DNA of 40,610 bases from Paracoccaceae bacterium (GTDB taxonomy: Bacteria; Pseudomonadota; Alphaproteobacteria; Rhodobacterales; Rhodobacteraceae): positions 1 through 40,610 of the forward strand of contig JAKITE010000010.1 in the NCBI GenBank assembly GCA_021648225.1. The letters run 5' to 3'. Within the stretch, counting starts at the first letter, position 1. Each line of letters opens with the position of its first letter. A program made the translations under genes and the position numbers. The notes beneath the pieces are model-generated. The model was not told the origin of the DNA, did no database searches, and saw only the letters and a list, made by a program, of their open reading frames with translations. Below are positions 24,663-31,552 of the stretch, one piece after another.

Positions 24663-25586
24663 TTACCCCTTTTTAGCCGTAACCGCTTTGGCAATATCGG
24701 CCACACCGGCGATCGAACCAATGATGCCTGATGCCTCTAGCGGAATCATAATGGTTTTGGAATTGGGGGATGCCGCAATATCACGCAACGCATCCGTGTA
24801 TTTGGTTGCGACAAAATAATTGATGGCCTGAATATCGCCCTCGGCAATGGCTTTTGATACCATGGCGGTTGCGTTTGCTTCGGCTTCGGCCAGACGTTCG
24901 CGGGCTTCGGCATCCAGAAACGCAGCTTCGCGCGCGCCCTCTGCTTCGCGGATTTGCGCTTCACGCTCGCCTTCGGCTTTTAGAATGGCGGCTTGTTTAT
25001 GGCCCTCGGCTTGCAAAATATCCGCACGTTTGGTCCGCTCGGCTTTCATTTGCCGCGCCATGGCTTCGTTAATGTCAGCAGGCGGTGCAAGGTCTTTAAT
25101 TTCAACACGGGTTACTTTGACACCCCATGTATGAGAGGCTTCATCAATAACGGTCAATAATCTGGTGTTGATCATGTCCCGGTTGGAAAGACTGGCGTCG
25201 AGGTCCATTGAACCAATGACCGAACGGATATTGGTCATTGACAGGGTGCGAATGGCACGTTCCAGATCGCGCACCTCATATGCAGCTTGTGCGGCGTCAA
25301 TCACTTGGTAAAACGCAATAGCATCGGCAACCACCATGGCGTTGTCTTTGGTAATCACTTCTTGGGAATGAATATCCAGCACCGTTTCCATCATGTTAAT
25401 CTTGGCACCGACTTTGTCCATCACTGGAAACAAAAATCCAAGACCAGGTTGCAGTGTGCGGGTATAGCGGCCAAAACGTTCAATGGTCCATTGCTCGCCT
25501 TGGGGAACGGTTTTCACCGTCATCCAGATTAAAATAATTGCAAATACTAGGATGGCTATTGCTGGTGCGCCGACAGTCTGTAACAT
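24663..25586 (-). CDS. qmcA: SPFH/band 7 (stomatin-like) protein
   Basis: The 307-residue protein has one N-terminal membrane segment (residues about 7-25), then an SPFH domain (P-Q-G-E-Q-W-T-I-E-R-F-G-R-Y at about 28-42; later V-T-R-V-E-I-K-D-L). A Glu/Ala-rich coiled coil (about 185-240) is followed by a Gly/Ala-rich oligomerisation tail. Stomatin homologues form large membrane rings that associate with the FtsH/HflKC-like quality-control machinery. It has a strong ribosome site (GGGAG) before the ATG at 25586, and is transcribed with the NfeD gene immediately downstream. The symbol follows the E. coli homologue and is tentative. Confidence 0.88.
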   Translation of the reverse strand: MLQTVGAPAIAILVFAIILIWMTVKTVPQGEQWTIERFGRYTRTLQPGLGFLFPVMDKVGAKINMMETVLDIHSQEVITKDNAMVVADAIAFYQVIDAAQAAYEVRDLERAIRTLSMTNIRSVIGSMDLDASLSNRDMINTRLLTVIDEASHTWGVKVTRVEIKDLAPPADINEAMARQMKAERTKRADILQAEGHKQAAILKAEGEREAQIREAEGAREAAFLDAEARERLAEAEANATAMVSKAIAEGDIQAINYFVATKYTDALRDIAASPNSKTIMIPLEASGIIGSIAGVADIAKAVTAKKG

Positions 25587-25761
25587 TCTTGGTCTCCCTC
25601 AGGGGTTTAATTATTATTTGCTTACATCGTATTTAGGGATTGTTTGTCCATTCTTGAAGTGTTTTTATCAGATTTGGCCAAATTGCGCCATATTATGTGC
25701 GTAAATACCGGCTATTGGACACAAAATATATGATGTTCGCGATCAGGAGCGTTAAAATCGC

Positions 25762-26955
25762 ATGAAACTAATTCTTGATACAAAGCACGAGCCCGAATTC
25801 AGCTTGCCAAAACGTCAAACCCTCACCATGCTGATTATATTGGCATTGGTTATGGTTGGTGCTTTCTTTGCCTACCCTTCCATGGCGCAAATCTTTGTGG
25901 TTTCGCCCTATTTGAACGGGGTTATCCTTGCAGTATTTGTCATCGGGGTTCTGGCCTGCTTCTGGCAAGTCTATACGCTGATTTCATCGGTAAGCTGGAT
26001 CAAGGGCTTTGCCATTGACCGGCCGGGCCATGAATTTGTGCATGCGCCGCGCTTGCTAGCCTCGCTTTCGGCGCTGTTATCTGACAAAAACGCCCGCAAA
26101 TCACTAACCTCCACTTCCACGCGCTCTATTCTGGATTCGGTTGGCACACGTCTGGATGAATTGCGCGACGTCACCCGCTATATTTCCAATCTTTTAATCT
26201 TTCTTGGCCTGTTGGGCACGTTTTACGGCTTGGCCACCACGGTTCCAGCGGTGGTTGATACCATCCGTTCACTTGCCCCCCAAGAAGGCCAGACCGCCAC
26301 CGAAGTGTTTGCCAACCTGATGAGCGGGCTGGAAGACCAGCTTGGCGGTATGGGCACCGCATTTGCATCCTCATTACTTGGGCTGGCGGGATCATTGGTG
26401 GTGGGAATGCTGGAACTGTTTGCCAGCCACGGCCAGAACCGGTTTTATATGGAATTGGAAGAATGGCTTTCCTCGATCACCAAAATCGGTCTGGTTTCCA
26501 ATGATGATGATACCGGCGGCAATGACACCTCCGCGCTTTACGGGTTTATGGAGCAAACCGCCCAGCAGATCGAAACCTTAAAAGACGTGACCCTGCGCGG
26601 CGAGGAATCCCGCCAGAAAACCGATGCCAGCCTGACTGCATTATCACGATCTATTTCCGACATGACCCATTCCATAGCCAACCGTTCTGGCGGCGGCGGT
26701 GGTTTTGACGATGAGGTTTTTGAACGCATCGCCCAAAACCAGGAAGCCATGACCCAGATTCTACAAAGCCGCGAGGAAGTGGCGGGATTGCTGGATAGCG
26801 AAGCGCGATCTAGGCTCCGCAACATCGATGTGCAACTGCTAAGAATTCTTGAGGAAATGTCAGCGGGCAGGCAGGATTCTATTGCCGAATTACGCGGTGA
26901 TCTGGCGACGCTTTCCCAAAACATTCTGGCGCTTGCCAACAAACGGCAGGGCTAG
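25762..26955 (+). CDS. MotA/TolQ/ExbB-type proton-channel protein with coiled-coil tail
   Basis: The 397-residue inner-membrane protein has four hydrophobic segments (about 23-45, 52-75, 140-165 and 200-225). The last two carry the channel signature of the MotA/TolQ/ExbB family (G-L-L-G-T-F-Y-G-L and G-M-G-T-A-F-A-S-S-L-L-G-L-A-G-S). A cytoplasmic tail of about 170 residues follows, containing coiled-coil stretches (S-R-E-E-V-A-G-L-L) and ending A-L-A-N-K-R. It would form a pentameric stator that uses proton flow to move its partner, the MotB-like protein encoded 3 bp downstream. The ribosome site AGGAG lies 12 bp before the ATG, slightly far. The tail makes it more like ZorA than like TolQ, but no other Zorya genes are near. 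Confidence 0.82.
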   Translation: MKLILDTKHEPEFSLPKRQTLTMLIILALVMVGAFFAYPSMAQIFVVSPYLNGVILAVFVIGVLACFWQVYTLISSVSWIKGFAIDRPGHEFVHAPRLLASLSALLSDKNARKSLTSTSTRSILDSVGTRLDELRDVTRYISNLLIFLGLLGTFYGLATTVPAVVDTIRSLAPQEGQTATEVFANLMSGLEDQLGGMGTAFASSLLGLAGSLVVGMLELFASHGQNRFYMELEEWLSSITKIGLVSNDDDTGGNDTSALYGFMEQTAQQIETLKDVTLRGEESRQKTDASLTALSRSISDMTHSIANRSGGGGGFDDEVFERIAQNQEAMTQILQSREEVAGLLDSEARSRLRNIDVQLLRILEEMSAGRQDSIAELRGDLATLSQNILALANKRQG

Positions 26956-26958
26956 ATC

Positions 26959-29433
26959 ATGGCCTTGGGGCGGCGCGGTAACGGACAGTCAGTGGCCAAT
27001 ATCTGGCCCGGATTTGTTGATGCAATGACCGCACTTTTGCTGGTGCTGTTCTTTGTTATCTCGATCTTTATGATTGTTCAGTTTGTCCTTTCCGAAACCA
27101 TTACCGACCAAGATCAGGAACTGTCAGACCTTGCCCAACAAGTTGCCGGACTGGCCGACGCGCTGGGGCTGGAACAAAACCGCAGCCGCACCTTGGCCTC
27201 CCAGATCGGAGAATTGGACGGCGCTTTATCCTCGGCAGCTTCGCGCAATGATCAACAAAGCGCCCTGATCGCCTCGCTTAGCCAACAGCGCGATGATTTA
27301 TTGCTGCAACAGGCGGACTCGGCAGCAAAGATCGCCAGCTTTGAAGAGCAGGTCGCCGGTATTATGGCCCAGAACCGCGACCGCGAAGCCGAGATTCTGG
27401 CCCGGACCGCGCTTGAAATTGACGCAAAAGAAGCCGCGCAACTGGCATTGGCCCAAGCCCGCAGCGAAATAGATGCCGAAGCCGAAGCCGCAAGGCTGGC
27501 CGCTGCGCGCGCCGATGCGCTGGAGGCGATGATTGCTGATCTAGAGGCCGAAACCGGACGCCGTGCTGCACAAATAACCGATATGCAAAGCCAAATCGCC
27601 AGCGCCACCCAAGCGCTGTTTCTGGCGCAGGTGGCGCGCCGCGAGGCCCAGCAGCAAATCACGGCATTAACGGGGGAAAACCGCAATCTGGAAACCTCGT
27701 TGAATGCGGCACAAAGCGAAATTTCAGATGAACGAGAGACACTGGCAGGGCTGGTTTCAAACCTTGCCACAATCAGTGCCGAAAAGGCGGTGCTGGAAGG
27801 CCAGTTGGCGATTGCCGAACGGGGCAGGATTGCCGCATTGGCACAGTTGGAAACCCTGCAAGCCGATGCAGACACCGCCACAGCCTTGATTGCCCAGGCT
27901 CAAACCGATTTGGCAGATCAAACCCTTTCGCTTGAACAAGCCCGCGAAAACGCAGACCGGCTGGCCGCATTGCTGGAGGACCGCGAAACCGCTGTAATCG
28001 CCGCAGAGCTCGCCTTGACGGAACGTGCAGCACAGCTTGATGAAGCCGAACGCGCAAGGGTATCAGAAGCCGCAAGCGCCGCCGCCGCACGCGCAGAACT
28101 GGCCGCCATTCAAGAAGCAACACGGGCCTTACAAGAAGATTTGAACATATCCCAAATGGCCCGTATCGCGGTTTTGCAGGAATTATCCTCGGCCCGCGAA
28201 ACCTCGGTTGATACCAATACCGCCTTGGCCATTTCGCAAACCAGACTGGCAACTGTTGAGCAGGAAATGGCCGAAAGAGAAGCCGGCCTGATGGCCGCCG
28301 AAGATGCGTTGGAACAGGCCCGCCAAAACGAAGAAAGACTGGCCGAACTGCTATCCGAGCGCGAGGTTGAAATCACCGCCGCCGAGCTGGCATTGGCCGA
28401 ACGGGCCGCAGCCCTTAGCGATGCAGAAAAAGCCCAGCTGGCCGATGCCGCCGCCGCCGAAGCATTGCGGGCGCGCCTTCAGGCCGCTGATACCGAAATA
28501 ACCGCAATGACGCTAGCACTGGAAGAAGAACGCCAAAAAGCACTGGAAACCCTAACGCAACTTGCCGCTGCACGCGCGGCACAACGGGAATTGGCCGAAT
28601 CCGAAGGCTCCAGCCTGTCGGTGATTGAACAACAACAGGTTGCCTTGGCCGAAGCCCAGCGATTGCTGCGCATTGAAGAAGCCGCCTCGGCCGATAGCCA
28701 ACGCCAAATTGCCCTGCTCAACCAGCAAACCGCCGCATTGCGAAGCGAATTGAACCAGTTGCAGGGCCTGCTGGATGCATCAGCCGCCAAAGATATCGAA
28801 GCACAAATTCGCATTGAATCGCTAGGGTCCGAGTTGAATACTGCGCTTGCCCGCGCCGCAGCCGAACAACGCCGCCGTGCCGATGCCGAAGCCGCGCGCG
28901 CTGACGCGGAAACCGCGCGCGCAGATGCCGAAAGCCGCGAACGCGCCTTGTTAGAAGCCGAAGCAACCACCCTGCGCAGCTTCCGTTCCGAATTTTTTGG
29001 CAAAATGCGCGAGGTGCTGGGGGAGCGCGAAGGCGTGCAAATCGTCGGCGACCGATTTGTGTTTAGCTCCGAGGTATTATTTGCCGTTGGCTCGGCTGAT
29101 CTGGGCGCAGATGGGCGTGCCCAAATTGGCCGCGTTGCATCGGTGTTGCTCGAAATATCAGAAGAAATTCCGGAAGATCTCAACTGGATATTGCGGGTAG
29201 ACGGGCACACAGACAAAACCCGACTGGGCACAGGCGGACGCTATGCCGATAACTGGGAGCTAAGCCAGGCCCGCGCCCTTTCGGTTGTGCGATACCTGAT
29301 CGAACACGAGGGCGTCCCCGCAAACCGCCTAGCCGCAACAGGGTTCGGCGAATTCCAGCCCATTAACCCGGGCCACAGCCCCGAAGACCTTAGCCAAAAC
29401 CGCCGGATCGAACTAAAACTGACCGAGCGTTAG
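26959..29433 (+). CDS. MotB/OmpA-type peptidoglycan-binding protein with very long coiled coil
   Basis: The 824-residue protein has one N-terminal membrane helix (about 18-45) containing Asp21 in F-V-D-A-M-T-A-L-L-L, the proton-carrying aspartate position of MotB/TolR/ZorB. Residues about 50-680 are almost pure heptad-type coiled coil, rich in Ala, Glu, Gln and Arg. The C-terminus (about 690-824) is an OmpA-like domain with the peptidoglycan site G-H-T-D-K and a final N-R-R-I-E-L-K-L. It forms the second half of the motor with the ExbB-like gene 3 bp upstream. An extended coil of this length would be longer than a normal periplasm is wide. A tRNA-Ser gene follows, 75 bp after the stop. Confidence 0.82.
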   Translation: MALGRRGNGQSVANIWPGFVDAMTALLLVLFFVISIFMIVQFVLSETITDQDQELSDLAQQVAGLADALGLEQNRSRTLASQIGELDGALSSAASRNDQQSALIASLSQQRDDLLLQQADSAAKIASFEEQVAGIMAQNRDREAEILARTALEIDAKEAAQLALAQARSEIDAEAEAARLAAARADALEAMIADLEAETGRRAAQITDMQSQIASATQALFLAQVARREAQQQITALTGENRNLETSLNAAQSEISDERETLAGLVSNLATISAEKAVLEGQLAIAERGRIAALAQLETLQADADTATALIAQAQTDLADQTLSLEQARENADRLAALLEDRETAVIAAELALTERAAQLDEAERARVSEAASAAAARAELAAIQEATRALQEDLNISQMARIAVLQELSSARETSVDTNTALAISQTRLATVEQEMAEREAGLMAAEDALEQARQNEERLAELLSEREVEITAAELALAERAAALSDAEKAQLADAAAAEALRARLQAADTEITAMTLALEEERQKALETLTQLAAARAAQRELAESEGSSLSVIEQQQVALAEAQRLLRIEEAASADSQRQIALLNQQTAALRSELNQLQGLLDASAAKDIEAQIRIESLGSELNTALARAAAEQRRRADAEAARADAETARADAESRERALLEAEATTLRSFRSEFFGKMREVLGEREGVQIVGDRFVFSSEVLFAVGSADLGADGRAQIGRVASVLLEISEEIPEDLNWILRVDGHTDKTRLGTGGRYADNWELSQARALSVVRYLIEHEGVPANRLAATGFGEFQPINPGHSPEDLSQNRRIELKLTER
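27931..28560 (+). repeat. Internal 126-codon duplication within the coiled-coil gene
   Basis: Codons from 27931 (L-E-Q-A-R-E-N-A-D-R-L-A-A-L-L) and from 28309 (L-E-Q-A-R-Q-N-E-E-R-L-A-E-L-L) begin two aligned modules 378 bp apart. The match continues for about 45 residues (A-E-L-A-L-T-E-R-A-A and A-E-L-A-L-A-E-R-A-A follow in each) and then fades. This is an in-frame segmental duplication, not general coiled-coil similarity, because the order of non-heptad residues is kept. The right-hand limit given is approximate. Confidence 0.7.
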
Positions 29434-29508
29434 GCATCGTCTGATTTTCAGCAATTATTGATGAAAAACCGCTTGAACCTCTCCCCCATGAAAGGCTAAA
29501 CCGTCGGC

Positions 29509-29598
29509 GGAGCTGTGGCCGAGTGGTCGAAGGCGCTCCCCTGCTAAGGGAGTATACCGGGAACGGTATCGAGGGTTCGAATCCCTTCGGCTCCGCCA
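29509..29598 (+). tRNA. tRNA-Ser(GCU)
   Basis: A 90-nt class II tRNA. GGAGCTG pairs with CGGCTCC in the acceptor stem, the discriminator is G and CCA is encoded (29596-29598). The T-arm holds GGTTCGAATCC. The anticodon loop CTGCTAA gives GCU (AGC/AGU codons). The long variable arm (TATACCGGGAACGGTATC) is a perfect hairpin, as expected for serine tRNA. Sequence of foreign character starts just after its 3' end, which makes it a likely integration site. Confidence 0.97.
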
Positions 29599-29655
29599 CT
29601 ATCACCCGAGAACCCGTTCTCCGTTTGTGGCCATGGCCGAATTTTCTTGTTGTTT

Positions 29656-29844
29656 TCAAAGGTTATAGCGGATGGGCTGTTGGCCGATCAGGTAAAAGCT
29701 GGACGGGCGGGTGGCGTTCAGAACCTCCTCGTTGCCCATGTGACCTTCGTGAAATGCGGGGCGGGTGTCGGGGCCGAACAGGTCCATGCGAAAGGCGTCT
29801 ATAATGGCGTCGCGCACGTCAGCCGAGGTTTTTGCGTCACTCAT
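29656..29844 (-). pseudogene. N-terminal remnant of a DISARM-type helicase (drmA-like)
   Basis: The 62 codons begin at an ATG that overlaps the stop of the preceding fragment (ATGA) and match the start of DrmA-type DISARM helicases: V-R-D-A-I-I-D-A-F-R-M-D-L-F-G-P, then E-E-V-L and R-P-S-S-F-Y-L-I-G. After that the frame reads seven unrelated residues and stops. Full-length relatives run to more than 1000 residues, so over 90% is gone. The break lies within about 90 bp of the tRNA-Ser 3' end. Family assignment is from remembered N-terminal motifs and is moderate. Confidence 0.55.
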
Positions 29845-30068
29845 ATCAACGATCCTTTTTCTTCTATCTGCAAAACACGTGGCTTCATTTTGCCATCCCC
29901 CGCCGGAGTGGCCGCCGCGCGGGCGCGGTTGAGGGCCAGCAGGCGCTCCAGCACCTTGTCGCGAAACCATGCGGGCCAGTGATAGCGTTTTTGATAGGCA
30001 AATTCAGGCTCGTCACTTTGATGCAGAAAACGCGGCGCGGCACCGTCTGGCGTGGTATTCGCCGCCAT
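29841..30068 (-). pseudogene. C-terminal remnant of a DNA methyltransferase (drmMI-like)
   Basis: The final 75 codons end in a TGA that overlaps the next start. They resemble the C-terminus of Eco57I-type adenine methyltransferases found in DISARM loci: K-R-Y-H-W-P-A-W-F-R-D-K-V-L-E-R-L-L-A-L-N, followed by an Ala/Arg tail. No catalytic motifs (N-P-P-Y) remain. In class 1 DISARM loci drmMI lies directly upstream of drmA, and this is exactly that junction. The upstream limit is uncertain: the frame stays open to about 30200, but the spanin gene on the other strand starts at 30078, so the break is near 30050-30080. Confidence 0.5.
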
Positions 30069-30077
30069 ATCGGCCAG

Positions 30078-30332
30078 ATGGGAGCTATCATTGCTTGGTT
30101 CACCAGCAGCCGGATTGCACTGGTTGTCGGCAAATGGGCGACCATCGCCCTTACAATATCGCTGTTCCTGTTGTCCCTGCGCCGCTCTGGAGAACGCGCC
30201 GGACGGCTAGCAGAACGGATTAAAAACACGGCGAAAGCCAATGAAATCCAGCGCCGAATGCTCGAGGCTACGTCTCGCCGCCCTCGTGATCGTGACGAGC
30301 TTGCTGAGCGCCTGCGCGACGGTGAGTTCTGA
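30078..30332 (+). CDS. Phage i-spanin-like (Rz-like) protein
   Basis: The 84-residue protein has one N-terminal membrane segment (about 9-34) followed by a charged helical region (R-L-A-E-R-I-K ... I-Q-R-R-M-L-E-A) and the tail P-R-D-R-D-E-L-A-E-R-L-R-D-G. This is the layout of the inner-membrane spanin of tailed phages, and the tail is typical of prophages in this bacterial group. A lipoprotein gene overlaps its 3' half in another frame, the classic Rz/Rz1 arrangement. No holin, endolysin or structural genes are nearby, so it is a leftover of a prophage or a domesticated piece. The N-terminal limit is uncertain. Confidence 0.65.
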   Translation: MGAIIAWFTSSRIALVVGKWATIALTISLFLLSLRRSGERAGRLAERIKNTAKANEIQRRMLEATSRRPRDRDELAERLRDGEF

Positions 30333-30561
30333 GCGGATAACCGGTGTGTGCCCGCCGGTGGTGGAGTATGATGACGGATTTCAGGCAAGGGCGGCCGAGG
30401 AAGTGCAGGCGCTGCCGGAAGGGTCAGAAATCGTGGAAATGTTGAGCGATTATGCCGTTATGCGGGAGCAGGCGTGGGGGTGCAAATATCAAGCGAGCCA
30501 AGCGCCGCCTCCGGTTCTTGCCCCCCTGTCAGGCCCGCTACATGCGGCCTTTACCACCTGA
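30241..30561 (+). CDS. Phage o-spanin-like (Rz1-like) lipoprotein
   Basis: The 106-residue protein starts inside the preceding gene in a different frame. It has a lipoprotein signal (L-L-S-A-C, modified Cys25) and a short hydrophilic domain with V-C-P-P-V-V-E-Y-D, A-A-E-E-V, L-P-E-G-S-E-I-V and M-L-S-D-Y-A-V-M-R. This is typical of outer-membrane spanins of phages that infect Rhodobacterales. The overlap with the Rz-like gene supports the pair. Its last 24 bp overlap the 3' end of hoxI on the opposite strand, and its final residues look non-native, so the 3' end was probably altered when the hox locus and phage remnant were joined. Confidence 0.65.
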   Translation: MKSSAECSRLRLAALVIVTSLLSACATVSSERITGVCPPVVEYDDGFQARAAEEVQALPEGSEIVEMLSDYAVMREQAWGCKYQASQAPPPVLAPLSGPLHAAFTT

Positions 30562-31065
30562 GCCGATATAATCGGACAGCGCCATTTGCTGTTTGCTGAT
30601 GTCGTTTACCGTGTGGTGAACCCGTTTGATAACCGCGCGCATGAAATTGAACATCAATCTCGGGTGTTCGGTGATCAGCGGTTCTATGTCTTCCTTTCGG
30701 AACTGCAATACGGTTGAATCCTCCAGGGCGATAACCGACCGCACATGGTCTGTTTCATCAATAAAGCTTAGCTCGCCAACCAGATCACCCTTGTGCAATG
30801 TATGCAGAATGCGGGGCTTGCCGCCCTTTTTGCTATCTTTGATCCGCGCAAGGCTCCCGCTGGTAACAAGGTAAAAACTGGTGGTCTTTTCGCCCCCACG
30901 AAACAGAAAATCGTTTTTATCCAACACCAGCTCGTTGCAGGCCCGCTCGGCCATTATCTGGGCGCCCTCTGCGCCGATATATCCACCGATGGGTGCCTCC
31001 TGAATCAATTTACTGACTTGATCTATGTTGGGCTTTCGGGCCTGGGTCTCCGGGTTCTGTGTCAT
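30538..31065 (-). CDS. hoxI: HoxI, cNMP-fold accessory subunit of NAD-reducing hydrogenase
   Basis: The 175-residue protein has a cyclic-nucleotide-binding-type beta roll (about 48-135; F-Y-L-V-T-S-G-S-L-A-R-I and L-H-K-G-D-L-V-G-E-L-S-F-I) with flanking helices but no DNA-binding helix-turn-helix. In Ralstonia eutropha HoxI is the extra subunit of the soluble hydrogenase and follows hoxW, exactly as here. It is linked there to NADPH-dependent activation. It is the last gene of the hoxFUYHWI operon, starts 1 bp after hoxW, and has a strong ribosome site (AGGAAGGA). A plain Crp-like regulator is unlikely because the HTH is missing. Confidence 0.85.
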   Translation of the reverse strand: MTQNPETQARKPNIDQVSKLIQEAPIGGYIGAEGAQIMAERACNELVLDKNDFLFRGGEKTTSFYLVTSGSLARIKDSKKGGKPRILHTLHKGDLVGELSFIDETDHVRSVIALEDSTVLQFRKEDIEPLITEHPRLMFNFMRAVIKRVHHTVNDISKQQMALSDYIGSGGKGRM

Positions 31066-31066
31066 T

Positions 31067-31552
31067 TTACAGTCCTTCCTTGCGAAAAAAATCTATTGCG
31101 GTGTTCAGGTTGCGGGTGGCGTTTTCTGTCAGGCCGATATGCAGTTCCCACTCATAGCCTTTCATGGTCAGCAGCTGCACCTTCGGGGTTTGGTCAAAGC
31201 ACCGCTGGCATGTGGCAATGATTGCCGGAATGGAAACCGCATGCGAGCTGAAGCTGAAATCCATTTTCGGCGCGACATCTTCCAGCCGGATATCTTCCAC
31301 ATCCGGGGCTTTGGTTGCGTCCACAAACAACACGCGCTGTTTGTGGCTAATCAGATCGGCGTGTTCCAGTTGCAGCTGATAGTGGCGCGCAATATCCGCT
31401 TTGGGGCAGATATTATTCTCCTCCAGCCAGTCAATAAAGGCCCAGCCCAGCCCGTCATCCTGCCGACCGACATTGCCGATGCCATAGATCAGACAGGATT
31501 CGTGGTTATAATCGGCCAGCTGCGCCTTGAGTATGTCAGCGTGTGCGTTCAT
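31067..31552 (-). CDS. hoxW: HoxW, hydrogenase maturation endopeptidase
   Basis: Nickel-dependent protease that removes the C-terminal extension of HoxH once nickel is inserted. The 161-residue product has the family signature G-I-G-N-V-G-R-Q-D-D-G-L-G (about 24-36), a middle D-A-T-K-A-P segment and the conserved histidine in F-S-S-H-A-V-S. I use the ATG at 31552, which overlaps hoxH by 17 bp and has GGAAAG upstream; an ATG at 31573 is the alternative. Adjacent HoxH indeed retains a 24-residue C-terminal tail for it to cut. Confidence 0.92.
   Translation of the reverse strand: MNAHADILKAQLADYNHESCLIYGIGNVGRQDDGLGWAFIDWLEENNICPKADIARHYQLQLEHADLISHKQRVLFVDATKAPDVEDIRLEDVAPKMDFSFSSHAVSIPAIIATCQRCFDQTPKVQLLTMKGYEWELHIGLTENATRNLNTAIDFFRKEGL

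Noticed and set aside
25762..29433. A Zorya phage-defence system
   Set aside because: Only ZorA/ZorB-like motor genes are present. No zorC, zorD or zorE candidate is next to them, so defence cannot be claimed.
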